Of a stretch of DNA of 64,000 nt, positions 1-6,785 are shown one piece after another. Made by a program: the position numbers and the translations under genes. Numbering within the stretch: position 1 is the stretch's first letter; every line of letters begins with the position of its first letter. Location: contig NZ_QNSB01000003.1 of the NCBI RefSeq assembly GCF_003315415.1, positions 340,687-404,686 on the forward strand, read 5' to 3'. The DNA is from Brevibacterium sanguinis (GTDB lineage: Bacteria; Actinomycetota; Actinomycetes; Actinomycetales; Brevibacteriaceae). A model generated the notes under the pieces. The model was not told the DNA's origin, did no database searches, and saw nothing but the letters and a program-made list of their open reading frames with translations.

Positions 1-2
1 GA

Positions 3-206
3 ATCGCATCATCGGAGGAAGTGCGGAACCGTCAGAAGCCGGAAGGACCGCCGCCCCGCAACTGGCAGGCGGAAGCTCTCGCATTGCAGAACGCTGGCAA
101 CGTCGAAGGGTTGAAAGCACTCGCTACGCAAGCGGCCAACCTGAAACTCGACACGGTGGTCAACGGCATTAACGGCATGATCCAGGCCATGACCGCGGAG
201 AGCTGA
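3..206 (+). CDS. C-terminal part of an unidentified phage protein, cut by the window edge
   Basis: The reading frame is open to the left edge and stops at 206. A GTG at 21 exists, but the GGAGG before it is only two bases away, too close to serve as its ribosome site, so I read this as the tail of a longer gene. The visible part is a short helical segment (ALALQNAG, ALATQAANLK) without a motif I recognise. It lies one base upstream of the next gene, so the two are probably co-transcribed. Position before methylation and replication genes suggests a recombination or early function, but this is not shown. Confidence 0.5.
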   Translation: MASSEEVRNRQKPEGPPPRNWQAEALALQNAGNVEGLKALATQAANLKLDTVVNGINGMIQAMTAES

Positions 207-207
207 C

Positions 208-558
208 GTGGAGCTTACGCCCGTCAAAATCGAGCAACACATTCTCGGATTGTCGAACCGGATCGCGAACTCCGCAGCTGTCTGCAACGACCGTTACCTC
301 GAGTTCCTCACTGCCGATCGTGAGTACGACCGGGCCTACGCTCAGGCGTTCATGAGTCATGACGGAGCGCAGGGGGAGAAACGGTACGCCGCCGAACTCG
401 CCACCACAGAGGAACGGGAACGCCGGGATGTTGCGGACGCCGCACACCGGTACGCAGACCGGCTCTCTAAAGCACTGCAGTCGGAGCTGCTGGCGTATCA
501 GTCACTCAACAAATCCCTGCTCGCCCAATACCAGGTGGCGGGAACCGGAGAACGGTAA
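208..558 (+). CDS. Small helical phage protein of unknown function
   Basis: A 116-residue, Glu/Arg-rich, mostly alpha-helical protein starting at GTG 208, directly after the previous stop. Heptad-like stretches (residues 55-110) suggest a coiled coil. Proteins of this size and character are common next to recombination genes in actinophages, but I cannot name the family. The gene ends just before a hairpin at 575-594, which separates it from the next unit. Confidence 0.65.
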   Translation: MELTPVKIEQHILGLSNRIANSAAVCNDRYLEFLTADREYDRAYAQAFMSHDGAQGEKRYAAELATTEERERRDVADAAHRYADRLSKALQSELLAYQSLNKSLLAQYQVAGTGER

Positions 559-574
559 CCACACACGAAACCAC

Positions 575-597
575 GGGTCGCCTACGGGCGGCCCTTT
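575..597 (+). terminator. Hairpin with short T tail before gene at 616
   Basis: An 8-bp stem (GGGTCGCC with GGCGGCCC, one G-T pair) closes a TACG tetraloop and is followed by TTT. It sits just upstream of the ribosome site CAGGAGAAAAC of the next gene. The same hairpin, T run and ribosome site layout recurs elsewhere in this prophage, so it may be a partial terminator or an mRNA processing or stability element. Confidence 0.5.
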
Positions 598-615
598 CGC
601 ATTTCAGGAGAAAAC

Positions 616-885
616 ATGAGCACTATCCCACCCACCCCTGTTGTCGTCGTCGAACCACAGACCAGCCTCAAGGAAAACTTCTACCACTTCTGCGTGCTGC
701 TCGTCGCCAGCATCCCTGTCACGTTGGCGTTCGCGGCGATCGCCTGGTGGCTCGGTCCGCTGATCTTCGAGGATGCGTACACGTTCTCGTTCTGGCAGAC
801 GTTCGCGCTGATCTTCTTTCTGCGGTGCATCGTCCCTCGCCCCATGTCTTTCCGGTACCAGCGTGGCCCGTGGGTGAAGCGGTGA
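616..885 (+). CDS. Small membrane protein
   Basis: 89 residues with two hydrophobic segments (about 25-45 and 58-72) separated by a short loop, so probably two membrane passes. A good ribosome site, CAGGAG, lies 8 bases before ATG. The C-terminus is basic (PWVKR), placing it probably in the cytoplasm. Its stop overlaps the GTG of the HNH gene. No family recognised; holin-like size, but it lies in the early region. Confidence 0.7.
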   Translation: MSTIPPTPVVVVEPQTSLKENFYHFCVLLVASIPVTLAFAAIAWWLGPLIFEDAYTFSFWQTFALIFFLRCIVPRPMSFRYQRGPWVKR

Positions 886-1271
886 CCATCCCCGCCCCCA
901 TGCTTCGTCAGCTTGTCCTCCGCGACAACCTCACATGCCAATGGTGCGGCATCGAATACCCGGCCTTGCGCGGTTACCCGATCGTCCCGCACCACCGCCG
1001 TAACCGCGGAGCCGGGGGAGGGGTGCACCAGTTAGCCGAACTCGTGCTCGTGTGCAGTTCGCATAACGGGGAGTTCGAGGACGGGCTCAGGGACGAACCC
1101 CTCGAACGAGGATTCCGCATCCCCCGCAACAACATCGTCAGCGCCGAGAATGTGCCACTCATCGACTACACAGGCACACCGTGGCTGCTCACCAACCGTG
1201 GCACCAGGATCAGAGGAGATAGTGATGTGCCCCCGACCCAAATTCCAGATCAAACGTCATGGACCCCATGA
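882..1271 (+). CDS. HNH endonuclease-like protein
   Basis: 129 residues. The GTG at 882 is chosen because it overlaps the previous TGA (GTGA coupling), the habit of this operon. The core has a CQWCG zinc knuckle near residue 20, a His-His pair (PHHRRNRGAGG) and a second CSSHN near residue 60, the layout of small HNH nucleases. Likely a nicking or repair nuclease acting on phage DNA. The C-terminal third is not part of the fold. HNH family assignment is fairly sure, the biological role is not. Confidence 0.75.
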   Translation: MTIPAPMLRQLVLRDNLTCQWCGIEYPALRGYPIVPHHRRNRGAGGGVHQLAELVLVCSSHNGEFEDGLRDEPLERGFRIPRNNIVSAENVPLIDYTGTPWLLTNRGTRIRGDSDVPPTQIPDQTSWTP

Positions 1272-1404
1272 GTGGAGGGTGTACCTCCTGCTGTGCGACG
1301 GGAGAGTGCATGTGACCACTGAGTCCACCGTGGATGCGGCGTTGACGGTCGCGTTGGACGAGATCGCGGCACGGAGACACAGGCCGATGGAGGTGACGGG
1401 GTGA
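1225..1404 (+). CDS. Small phage protein of unknown function
   Basis: 59 residues from ATG 1225, which has GAGGAG seven bases upstream. An alternative GTG at 1222 adds one residue. It overlaps the end of the HNH gene and its own stop overlaps the next GTG. The sequence (HEWRVYLLLCDGRVH, then a basic C-terminus) looks like a small beta-rich domain. No family recognised. Confidence 0.6.
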   Translation: MCPRPKFQIKRHGPHEWRVYLLLCDGRVHVTTESTVDAALTVALDEIAARRHRPMEVTG

Positions 1405-1670
1405 GCTTCATCCGCATCACCACCTACCACCCGGACGGCCGCATAGTCACGGGCGTCACTCAACAGGTGCACATCAGCGCACAGGAGGCGTTCGACCGGA
1501 GACTGGCGCGACTGAGGGTCGCACCGCAGGGGTTCGACGCCAACCGCGGGGACCTCACGATCCACCTCCACGCCACTGCCGTCGTCGAATACGAGCAGAT
1601 GCTCGAGTACGCCGAGACCCTCGACGGGCTCGACAACCACCAACCAGCACTGCCGATGGAGGCGAAATGA
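1401..1670 (+). CDS. Small phage protein of unknown function
   Basis: 89 residues starting at GTG 1401 (4-base overlap with the previous stop) and overlapping the next ATG by four bases. Predicted to be alpha/beta, no cysteine motif, no membrane segment. The tight coupling on both sides is the main support that it is translated. Confidence 0.65.
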   Translation: MSFIRITTYHPDGRIVTGVTQQVHISAQEAFDRRLARLRVAPQGFDANRGDLTIHLHATAVVEYEQMLEYAETLDGLDNHQPALPMEAK

Positions 1671-2230
1671 CCGAAGAATGGAAGCCAATTCCAGGCTGGG
1701 AGGGCGTCTACGAAGCGAGCTCGCTGGGCCGCATCAAGAGCCTCGCCCGCATCGTCCTCCGCGGCGGTCGTCCGATGAAGGTGGCCGAGAAGATTCTCAA
1801 GCCGAGTATCCACCACACTGGCTACCGGCGTGTGATCCTCACCCGCGGCGGGGGACGATCCGAACGCTTGGTGCACTCCGTGATCGCAGAGACTTTCCAC
1901 GGCCCGCGACCTGAAGGTTTGGAAGTCCGGCACCGCAACGGTGACAAGTCCGACAACTCCGCGGCGAACCTCGCCTACGGCACATCCGCGGAGAACAAGC
2001 AGGACATCCTCGACCACGGGCGACACCCGCTCAAGAACCGCACCCACTGCCCAGCTGGGCATGAGCTCGTCGGCGACAACCTGGTTGCATGGGAGCTCGA
2101 GCGCGGGCACCGGAAGTGCCGTGCCTGTGCGTGCGCTCACTCGAAGGTGCACCATCACCGTGAGCTCGCCCCGCATTTCCAGGCGATCGCGGACGGCTAC
2201 TACCAGGAGTTCGCAGGGGTGGCGGCGTGA
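1667..2230 (+). CDS. NUMOD4 / HNH homing-type endonuclease
   Basis: 187 residues. An N-terminal NUMOD4 motif (EEWKPIPGWEGVYEASSLGR, residues 3-22) is followed by an HNH core (VRHRNGDKSDNSAANLAYGT, about residues 87-106) with the expected His-Asn-Asn pattern. The C-terminal 60 residues hold a zinc-like set (HCPAGHE, CRACACAH). Such proteins are free-standing homing nucleases or packaging-linked nickases in phages. It sits directly upstream of, and overlaps, the cytosine methyltransferase gene. Confidence 0.85.
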   Translation: MTEEWKPIPGWEGVYEASSLGRIKSLARIVLRGGRPMKVAEKILKPSIHHTGYRRVILTRGGGRSERLVHSVIAETFHGPRPEGLEVRHRNGDKSDNSAANLAYGTSAENKQDILDHGRHPLKNRTHCPAGHELVGDNLVAWELERGHRKCRACACAHSKVHHHRELAPHFQAIADGYYQEFAGVAA

Positions 2231-3234
2231 GTGAGTTGACTGTGACTGACCTGTTCTCCGGCTTCGGTGGGTCGAGTGTCGGCCTCGAGCATGCTGGCTA
2301 CAAGACCGTGATCGCTGCGAACCACAACCCGCAGGCGGTCAAGAACCACCAGCTCAACCACCCGGACACTGAGCACCGGATCGCCAACCTCAGCGAGACC
2401 GATTTCCGCACGTTCCCGAGGACGAACCTCTGCTGGGCCTCCCCGTCGTGTGTCTGGCATACGCCGGCCGGTGGGCGGAAGAAGCTTCCCATCGTCGACG
2501 AGCTCCGACGCGAGGATGTTGGGGCAGTGGACAGGGCTACGGCGTTCGCTGTCGTCCAGGCAGCCGAGGTGCACGCCTACGAAGCGGTCATCGTTGAGAA
2601 CGTCCCGGAGTTCCGCGATTGGGTGCTGTATCAGCCGTGGATTGGGATGATGCGCGTGCTGGGATACCGAGTTCAGGAGACCGTCATCGACGCCTACGAC
2701 GTTGGCGCGGCTCAGTATCGGCGCCGTCTGTTCCTGGTGTTCACCGAGCATGGGGCTGTTGATCTGTCCCTGCCGGCCGCACCGCGGGTTCACGCCGATT
2801 CGATCCTCGAGCTCGGCGGGGAGAAGCGGGTCACGCGGCCCATGTACATCACCCCGCAACTCGAGCAGATCACCGAGGACGACGTGAGACACCTGGTGAT
2901 GTACCGGAAGAATGCTCGAGCGCATCGCGCGGACAGTCGGCCGCTGGCGACGATCACCACGTCCGGCACGCATCACGGCGTGGCATACCGCAGCCGCGGC
3001 GAATTCTTCTACCGGATGCTCAGCGCTCGTGAGCTCGCCCGCGGGCAGGGGTTCCCCGACGACTTCCAATTCGCTGGGACCGTCTCGGAGATCAAGCGCG
3101 GCATCGGAAACGCGGTCGCCGTCCCGGTCGCCCGATTCCTGGGGGAGAGAGTCGCACAGGTCCAGGGATGGGTCACCCCACCCGCCGCTCGTGACCTTGT
3201 GGCCGCGTGCGCCGAAACACTGGGGGCGGCGTGA
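2227..3234 (+). CDS. DNA C5-cytosine methyltransferase, atypical motif IV
   Basis: 335 residues. Motif I is DLFSGFGG (residues 8-15), motif VI is ENVPEF, motif VIII QYRRRLF, motif IX RELARGQGFP and motif X GIGNAVAVP, so all landmarks of Dcm-type enzymes are present. The catalytic loop reads ASPSC instead of PCQ: the nucleophile Cys is kept but the Pro before it is Ser, as in an ASPxC subgroup seen in phages. It transfers a methyl group from AdoMet to cytosine in DNA. No restriction endonuclease partner is visible, so it is probably an anti-restriction enzyme. Start GTG 2227 overlaps the previous stop. Confidence 0.9.
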   Translation: MSELTVTDLFSGFGGSSVGLEHAGYKTVIAANHNPQAVKNHQLNHPDTEHRIANLSETDFRTFPRTNLCWASPSCVWHTPAGGRKKLPIVDELRREDVGAVDRATAFAVVQAAEVHAYEAVIVENVPEFRDWVLYQPWIGMMRVLGYRVQETVIDAYDVGAAQYRRRLFLVFTEHGAVDLSLPAAPRVHADSILELGGEKRVTRPMYITPQLEQITEDDVRHLVMYRKNARAHRADSRPLATITTSGTHHGVAYRSRGEFFYRMLSARELARGQGFPDDFQFAGTVSEIKRGIGNAVAVPVARFLGERVAQVQGWVTPPAARDLVAACAETLGAA

Positions 3235-3992
3235 GCATCTACTACCAGGACGACAACGTGACCCTGTACCACGGGGACTGCGCCGAGGTGTTGCCCACCC
3301 TGGAGCCGGTGGAACACATCATCACAGACCCCCCCTACTCGGAGCACGTTCATTCGAGCGCCAGGTCGCGGAGGATGCAGGCGGCCAACGACAGGGGCGG
3401 ACGCTACGGAGCCGACATTCGACGAAACGTCGACCTCGGGTTCGACCATCTCGACCCGAGCCTTCGGGCCGCGTGTGCGGCCGAGTTCGCGAGGATCGCT
3501 ACACGGTGGGTGCTTGTGTTCTCTGACGTGGAATCCGACCACCTGTGGCGCGATGATCTGACCGCCGCCGGACTGGATTACGTGCGCACGGGCGCATGGA
3601 TCAAGATCGGCTCGACGCCCCAGTTCTCTGGCGACCGACCAGCTACCGGCTTCGAGGCAATCACCATCGCGCATCCGAAGGGGCGCAAACGGTGGAACGG
3701 CGGCGGGAAGCACGCCGTGTGGACGTTCCCGATCGTCCTCGACCGCGGGCGAACCGGTGGGGTCAGACTGCACACCACACAGAAGCCACAGGAACTCATG
3801 CACGAGCTCGTCGCCCAGTTCACCGACGAGGGCGAGACCATTCTGGACCCATTCGCCGGGAGCGGCACGACCCTTGCGGCGGCTCGAATGGTGGGGCGAA
3901 AATCCATCGGCATTGAGGCGAATGAACGGTACTGCGAGATCATCGCCCGCCGCCTCGACCAGGGCGTCCTCGACCTGGGAGGGATCGCATGA
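3231..3992 (+). CDS. Beta-class DNA amino-methyltransferase (N6-adenine or N4-cytosine)
   Basis: 253 residues from GTG 3231, which overlaps the TGA of the cytosine methyltransferase. The catalytic motif DPPY (residues 33-36) precedes the AdoMet-binding FAGSGTT (about residue 216), the order of beta-class enzymes. DPPY fits either N6-adenine or N4-cytosine methylation. Together with the upstream C5 methyltransferase it gives the phage two modifications, which would shield its DNA against several host restriction systems. Confidence 0.9.
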   Translation: MSIYYQDDNVTLYHGDCAEVLPTLEPVEHIITDPPYSEHVHSSARSRRMQAANDRGGRYGADIRRNVDLGFDHLDPSLRAACAAEFARIATRWVLVFSDVESDHLWRDDLTAAGLDYVRTGAWIKIGSTPQFSGDRPATGFEAITIAHPKGRKRWNGGGKHAVWTFPIVLDRGRTGGVRLHTTQKPQELMHELVAQFTDEGETILDPFAGSGTTLAAARMVGRKSIGIEANERYCEIIARRLDQGVLDLGGIA

Positions 3993-4411
3993 CCGCCTGC
4001 AAACTCGACGGTTGCGCGAAACCCGCCCACGCCCGTGGTTGGTGCATGAACCACTACAGCCAGTGGAACCGGGGCCAGACACCCACCCTGAACCCTCGCA
4101 ACACCGTCCCCGCGAGCAAGGTTCGACCGCACCTGTTGGAGTTGCGGAAACTCCGCAAGTGGCGGGCGTTGGCGGAAATGATTGGGTGCTCGGAGCGGAC
4201 TCTGATGACCCTGGCACGGCCTGACTCCAAACAGGTTGGGGTGAAGATCGCGGAGGCGATTCTCACTGAGGCGGGGATTGATTTGGATGTTTTGGATGAG
4301 GAACCGCAGCCGAAAATCTCGTGGCCGGAAGTCGCAGAGTACGCGAAAACCCCGGAGGGGCAGGAATTTATTGAGCAGTGCCGGACACTACGAACGGAGG
4401 AAGCAGCGTGA
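3989..4411 (+). CDS. Zinc-knuckle protein with predicted HTH
   Basis: 140 residues. The N-terminus carries a C-X4-C...C-X2-H pattern (CKLDGCAKPAHARGWCMNHY) often seen in small actinophage proteins. The middle (RKWRALAEMIGCSERTLMTL, about residues 54-73) looks like a helix-turn-helix. It may bind DNA as an early regulator. Base use turns less GC-rich near 4240-4300. Overlaps its neighbours by four bases on each side. Confidence 0.65.
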   Translation: MTACKLDGCAKPAHARGWCMNHYSQWNRGQTPTLNPRNTVPASKVRPHLLELRKLRKWRALAEMIGCSERTLMTLARPDSKQVGVKIAEAILTEAGIDLDVLDEEPQPKISWPEVAEYAKTPEGQEFIEQCRTLRTEEAA

Positions 4412-4635
4412 GCACCGAACTGGATGTGAGACCCACACCTACAGACCATGATGACGACGACAGCTACCTGCACACATGCTGCCCGCTGACGAACGGGCGA
4501 TGGGCGTTGTGCGGGAGGAACGTTGCCGCCGAACCATGGGTGGATGACTGTGACGTGACGGATGAGGAATGTCCCGCGTGCGACGAGTTCTACGAGACAG
4601 ACTTCTGTGCCCACTGTGCGATGGGGGCCGAATGA
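4408..4635 (+). CDS. Small cysteine-rich phage protein
   Basis: 75 residues from GTG 4408, overlapping the previous TGA. It is acidic at the N-terminus (HDDDDS) and has two Cys clusters: HTCCP near residue 21 and CPACDEF...DFCAHC near residues 55-70, which could bind one or two zinc ions. Function unknown. Confidence 0.6.
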   Translation: MSTELDVRPTPTDHDDDDSYLHTCCPLTNGRWALCGRNVAAEPWVDDCDVTDEECPACDEFYETDFCAHCAMGAE

Positions 4636-5081
4636 CTGAGTACCTGCTCGACATCTGGGTTCCCGGCAGACCTGTCCCGCAAGGGTCACTGTCCCGCAAC
4701 CGCGCCGGGGTCACCTATCAGAAGAAGTCCCTTGTGGATTGGCGGAACCTCATCAACCAAGCCGCTGCGGATTACACGGGCACATGGTTCGGGGAGTGGG
4801 CACCACTGGATGAACCTGTGGAGGTGATCGGCCGGTTCTACCTGCCCCGACCGAAGTCCGCGACCCGAGTTCACCCCACCGTGAGCCCGGATGTGGACAA
4901 GCTCGCGCGCGGTTTGTTGGATGCTCTCGCACCGAAGAGAAACCGGAAGATCGCAGACGGATCGTTCCTCGCGGACGATTCCCGTGTGATCCGACTCGAC
5001 GTGACGAAAACATACGCACACGGCCTCCCCGGCGACGGTGAGGTTCCTGGTGTGCGCGTGAAAGTGAGGAAGTACGAATGA
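4632..5081 (+). CDS. rusA: RusA-family Holliday junction resolvase
   Basis: 149 residues from ATG 4632 (ATGA overlap with the previous gene). The RusA signature is clear: an N-terminal GRPVPQGS, then PDVDKLARGLLDAL and DDSRV, giving the acidic residues (Asp) that bind magnesium in RusA. It would cut four-way junctions and branched replication intermediates before packaging. Length is close to that of E. coli RusA (about 120) with a slightly longer middle. Confidence 0.9.
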   Translation: MTEYLLDIWVPGRPVPQGSLSRNRAGVTYQKKSLVDWRNLINQAAADYTGTWFGEWAPLDEPVEVIGRFYLPRPKSATRVHPTVSPDVDKLARGLLDALAPKRNRKIADGSFLADDSRVIRLDVTKTYAHGLPGDGEVPGVRVKVRKYE

Positions 5082-5332
5082 TCACCGTGTACCAATCCCC
5101 GGGCTGCTCTGGCTGCCGGATGACGAAGATGGTCCTCGACCAGAAAGAGGTCACCTACGACACCGTTGACCTGACCCACAACGAAGGCGCGCTCCGTGCC
5201 GTGAAGTTCCTCGGCTACCAGAAAGCGCCTGTTGTCTGCGTCACCTACCCGGATGGGTCGAACGACCACTGGTATGGGTTCCGCCCGGACAAAATCCAGG
5301 AATACATCGACAAGACGAAGGGCGCAGCATGA
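5078..5332 (+). CDS. NrdH-like redoxin / glutaredoxin
   Basis: 84 residues with the thioredoxin fold. The active site is CSGC (residues 9-12, in the context SPGCSGC), close to the CxxC of NrdH redoxins. A cis-Pro candidate lies in KAPVVCV. It could supply electrons to host ribonucleotide reductase during phage DNA synthesis. Overlaps rusA by four bases. Confidence 0.8.
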   Translation: MITVYQSPGCSGCRMTKMVLDQKEVTYDTVDLTHNEGALRAVKFLGYQKAPVVCVTYPDGSNDHWYGFRPDKIQEYIDKTKGAA

Positions 5333-5487
5333 GCATCGGATTGAAAATCAACGACCCCGCTCTCAATGAGCGGATCAGGAACACGCCACAGGAGCGACAT
5401 CAAGCTTCGTTGGCGATCGTGTCCGCACTCCCGCGGGAGGACGCGCGGATGATGCTGGAAATGCTCGGGCTGACGGGAAGGGAGTAG
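5329..5487 (+). CDS. Tiny phage protein of unknown function
   Basis: 52 residues (MSIGLKINDPALNERIRN...), starting with an ATGA overlap on the redoxin stop. Probably helical and soluble. No motif recognised. Support comes from the coupling, the position in the operon and lack of competing frames. Confidence 0.5.
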   Translation: MSIGLKINDPALNERIRNTPQERHQASLAIVSALPREDARMMLEMLGLTGRE

Positions 5488-5489
5488 CA

Positions 5490-5666
5490 ATGGCACAGGT
5501 TGCAACAAAGGTCGAGCTGCTTCATGAGGTGGGCACTAGGTTCACTATTGGCGAGCTTCGGGACTTCATTGACCGCCTCGAGGCGGCCGAAAGCGACGAC
5601 GACCTCGCGGTCTCAATTTCCCCTGCGGTGGATTCGATCGTCATCACAGGCTATGTGGAGGGGTAG
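5490..5666 (+). CDS. Tiny acidic phage protein
   Basis: 58 residues from ATG 5490, with GGGAGTAG just before it as ribosome site. The centre (ELRDFIDRLEAAESDDDLAVSI) suggests one helix followed by strands. Its last base is the first base of the next GTG. Function unknown. Confidence 0.5.
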   Translation: MAQVATKVELLHEVGTRFTIGELRDFIDRLEAAESDDDLAVSISPAVDSIVITGYVEG

Positions 5667-6058
5667 TGAGCACTAGAAGCGTCAGGCCTCACGAGCATGC
5701 TTACTACAGCGCAGGCCGGTGGCTCCTGAATCAGCTCTATGTCATCGGCTGGCCGGATCTGGAAATCATCAAGGTAGGAACAACTTCAGTGGGGAGGCGG
5801 CGATACGGTCCGTTCCTTGCTCGGGGTGGAGAAATGCTCAGCCTCGCCTCGTATCCAAGCTGTGAGCACTTGGATGAGGAATCTCGCCTGCAGTCTGAAA
5901 TGAGGGCGCGGTGGCCGCCCGCATTCTCATCGAAGGTAGACGCATCCTCGGCGCTCGGCGGTCACGGTGGCGGGTACCTCGAATGCTTCCGCGTGCCGCT
6001 GTCCGATTGGCCGGAAGTGGTTGGGCTGCTGAGGGGAGTCAAGAATGGCGAAACTTAA
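5666..6058 (+). CDS. GIY-YIG / T5orf172-like protein
   Basis: 130 residues from GTG 5666. The segment LYVIGW...IIKVGTTSVGRRRYG resembles the YIG and arginine region of the T5orf172 (Mug113) branch of GIY-YIG nucleases, with a later Glu (EESRLQSEMRARW) that could be the metal ligand. The first Tyr of GIY is replaced, so catalytic activity is uncertain. Immediately upstream of the replication genes. Confidence 0.5.
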   Translation: MSTRSVRPHEHAYYSAGRWLLNQLYVIGWPDLEIIKVGTTSVGRRRYGPFLARGGEMLSLASYPSCEHLDEESRLQSEMRARWPPAFSSKVDASSALGGHGGGYLECFRVPLSDWPEVVGLLRGVKNGET

Positions 6059-6785
6059 GGGCCATCTGTTTGCTCGGCTGGCTCTAGATTACTTCGACCA
6101 CCCTAAGATTGCCGCACTTTCAGACTCGGCGATCGTCGCACATCTGGAGATGATCGTCTACTCCCGCAGGTATCTCACGGACGGCCTGATTCCGATGCGG
6201 GTGGCAATGCGCTACCCAGTGCCGACAGTAGACGAGTTGTGCTCGAATGATCCGTCGAATCCATCAGTGACGCGAAACGATGACGGTTCACTCATCCTTC
6301 ATGATTACGGGGATTTCCAGGAGCTCAAAAGCGATGTTGAGGATCGTCGCAGGTCAGGAAGGGATGCCGCCGAGAAGAGATGGTCGGGCAATGCGGGTGG
6401 CAATGCTAAGAGGAATGCCCCCGGCAATGCCCCGAGGAATACAGAGACAGAGACAGAGACAGAGACAGAGATACCCCCTATATCCCCCAAGGGGGACAAG
6501 ATGGAAGGTTTCGCCGAGTTCTGGGAAGTGTACCCACGGAAGGTCGCCAGGAAGGCGGCAATGGCAAAGTTCCCTAAATGCGTGAAGGAGGCTGGAGGCG
6601 TGCAGAAGCTCATCGACGCAGCCGAAGCCTACGCGCAGAGCGTGGAGGGGAGGCCGATTGAGAAGATCGCCCATCCCACCACCTGGCTCAACCAGGGCAG
6701 GTGGGACGACGAACTCACACTCAACCTCGACGATGAAAGGAGTTCAGGATGGAGCGATCCACTTCCGAGAGCGAACGCGCACTGA
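6045..6785 (+). CDS. Replication initiator / helicase loader
   Basis: 246 residues. The N-terminal half has a winged-helix look (FDHPKIAALSDSAIVAHLEM) and the C-terminal domain (FWEVYPRKVARKAAMAKFPK...HPTTWLNQGRWDDE) is typical of phage helicase loaders of the DnaD/DnaT kind. In between is a repetitive linker (GNAGGNAKRNAPGNAPRN then TE x5) encoded by tandem 12-bp and 6-bp DNA repeats that look like an origin. It overlaps dnaB by 37 bases, as expected for a loader and its helicase. Confidence 0.8.
   Translation: MAKLKGHLFARLALDYFDHPKIAALSDSAIVAHLEMIVYSRRYLTDGLIPMRVAMRYPVPTVDELCSNDPSNPSVTRNDDGSLILHDYGDFQELKSDVEDRRRSGRDAAEKRWSGNAGGNAKRNAPGNAPRNTETETETETEIPPISPKGDKMEGFAEFWEVYPRKVARKAAMAKFPKCVKEAGGVQKLIDAAEAYAQSVEGRPIEKIAHPTTWLNQGRWDDELTLNLDDERSSGWSDPLPRANAH
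6387..6446 (+). repeat. Five 12-bp iterons, candidate phage replication origin
   Basis: Five units start at 6387, 6399, 6411, 6423 and 6435, each exactly 12 bp apart. The consensus is (G/A)GCAATGC plus four variable bases: GGCAATGC, GGCAATGC, AGGAATGC, GGCAATGC, AGGAATAC. They lie inside the replication initiator gene, as the lambda iterons lie inside gene O. The protein made from them is a G/R-N-A-x linker. Seen directly; the origin role is inference. Confidence 0.65.
6441..6470 (+). repeat. Five tandem ACAGAG hexamers
   Basis: ACAGAG occurs five times without interruption, encoding (Thr-Glu)5. Because the unit is six bases, gain or loss of units keeps frame. It follows the iterons directly and leads into a stretch with C runs and ATA/TATA steps. 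It may be part of the origin (unwinding side) or only a flexible linker. Confidence 0.85.

Noticed and set aside
6441..6470. CRISPR-like or VNTR array
   Set aside because: The hexamers are uninterrupted and coding, without spacers; no CRISPR array or cas gene is in the window.
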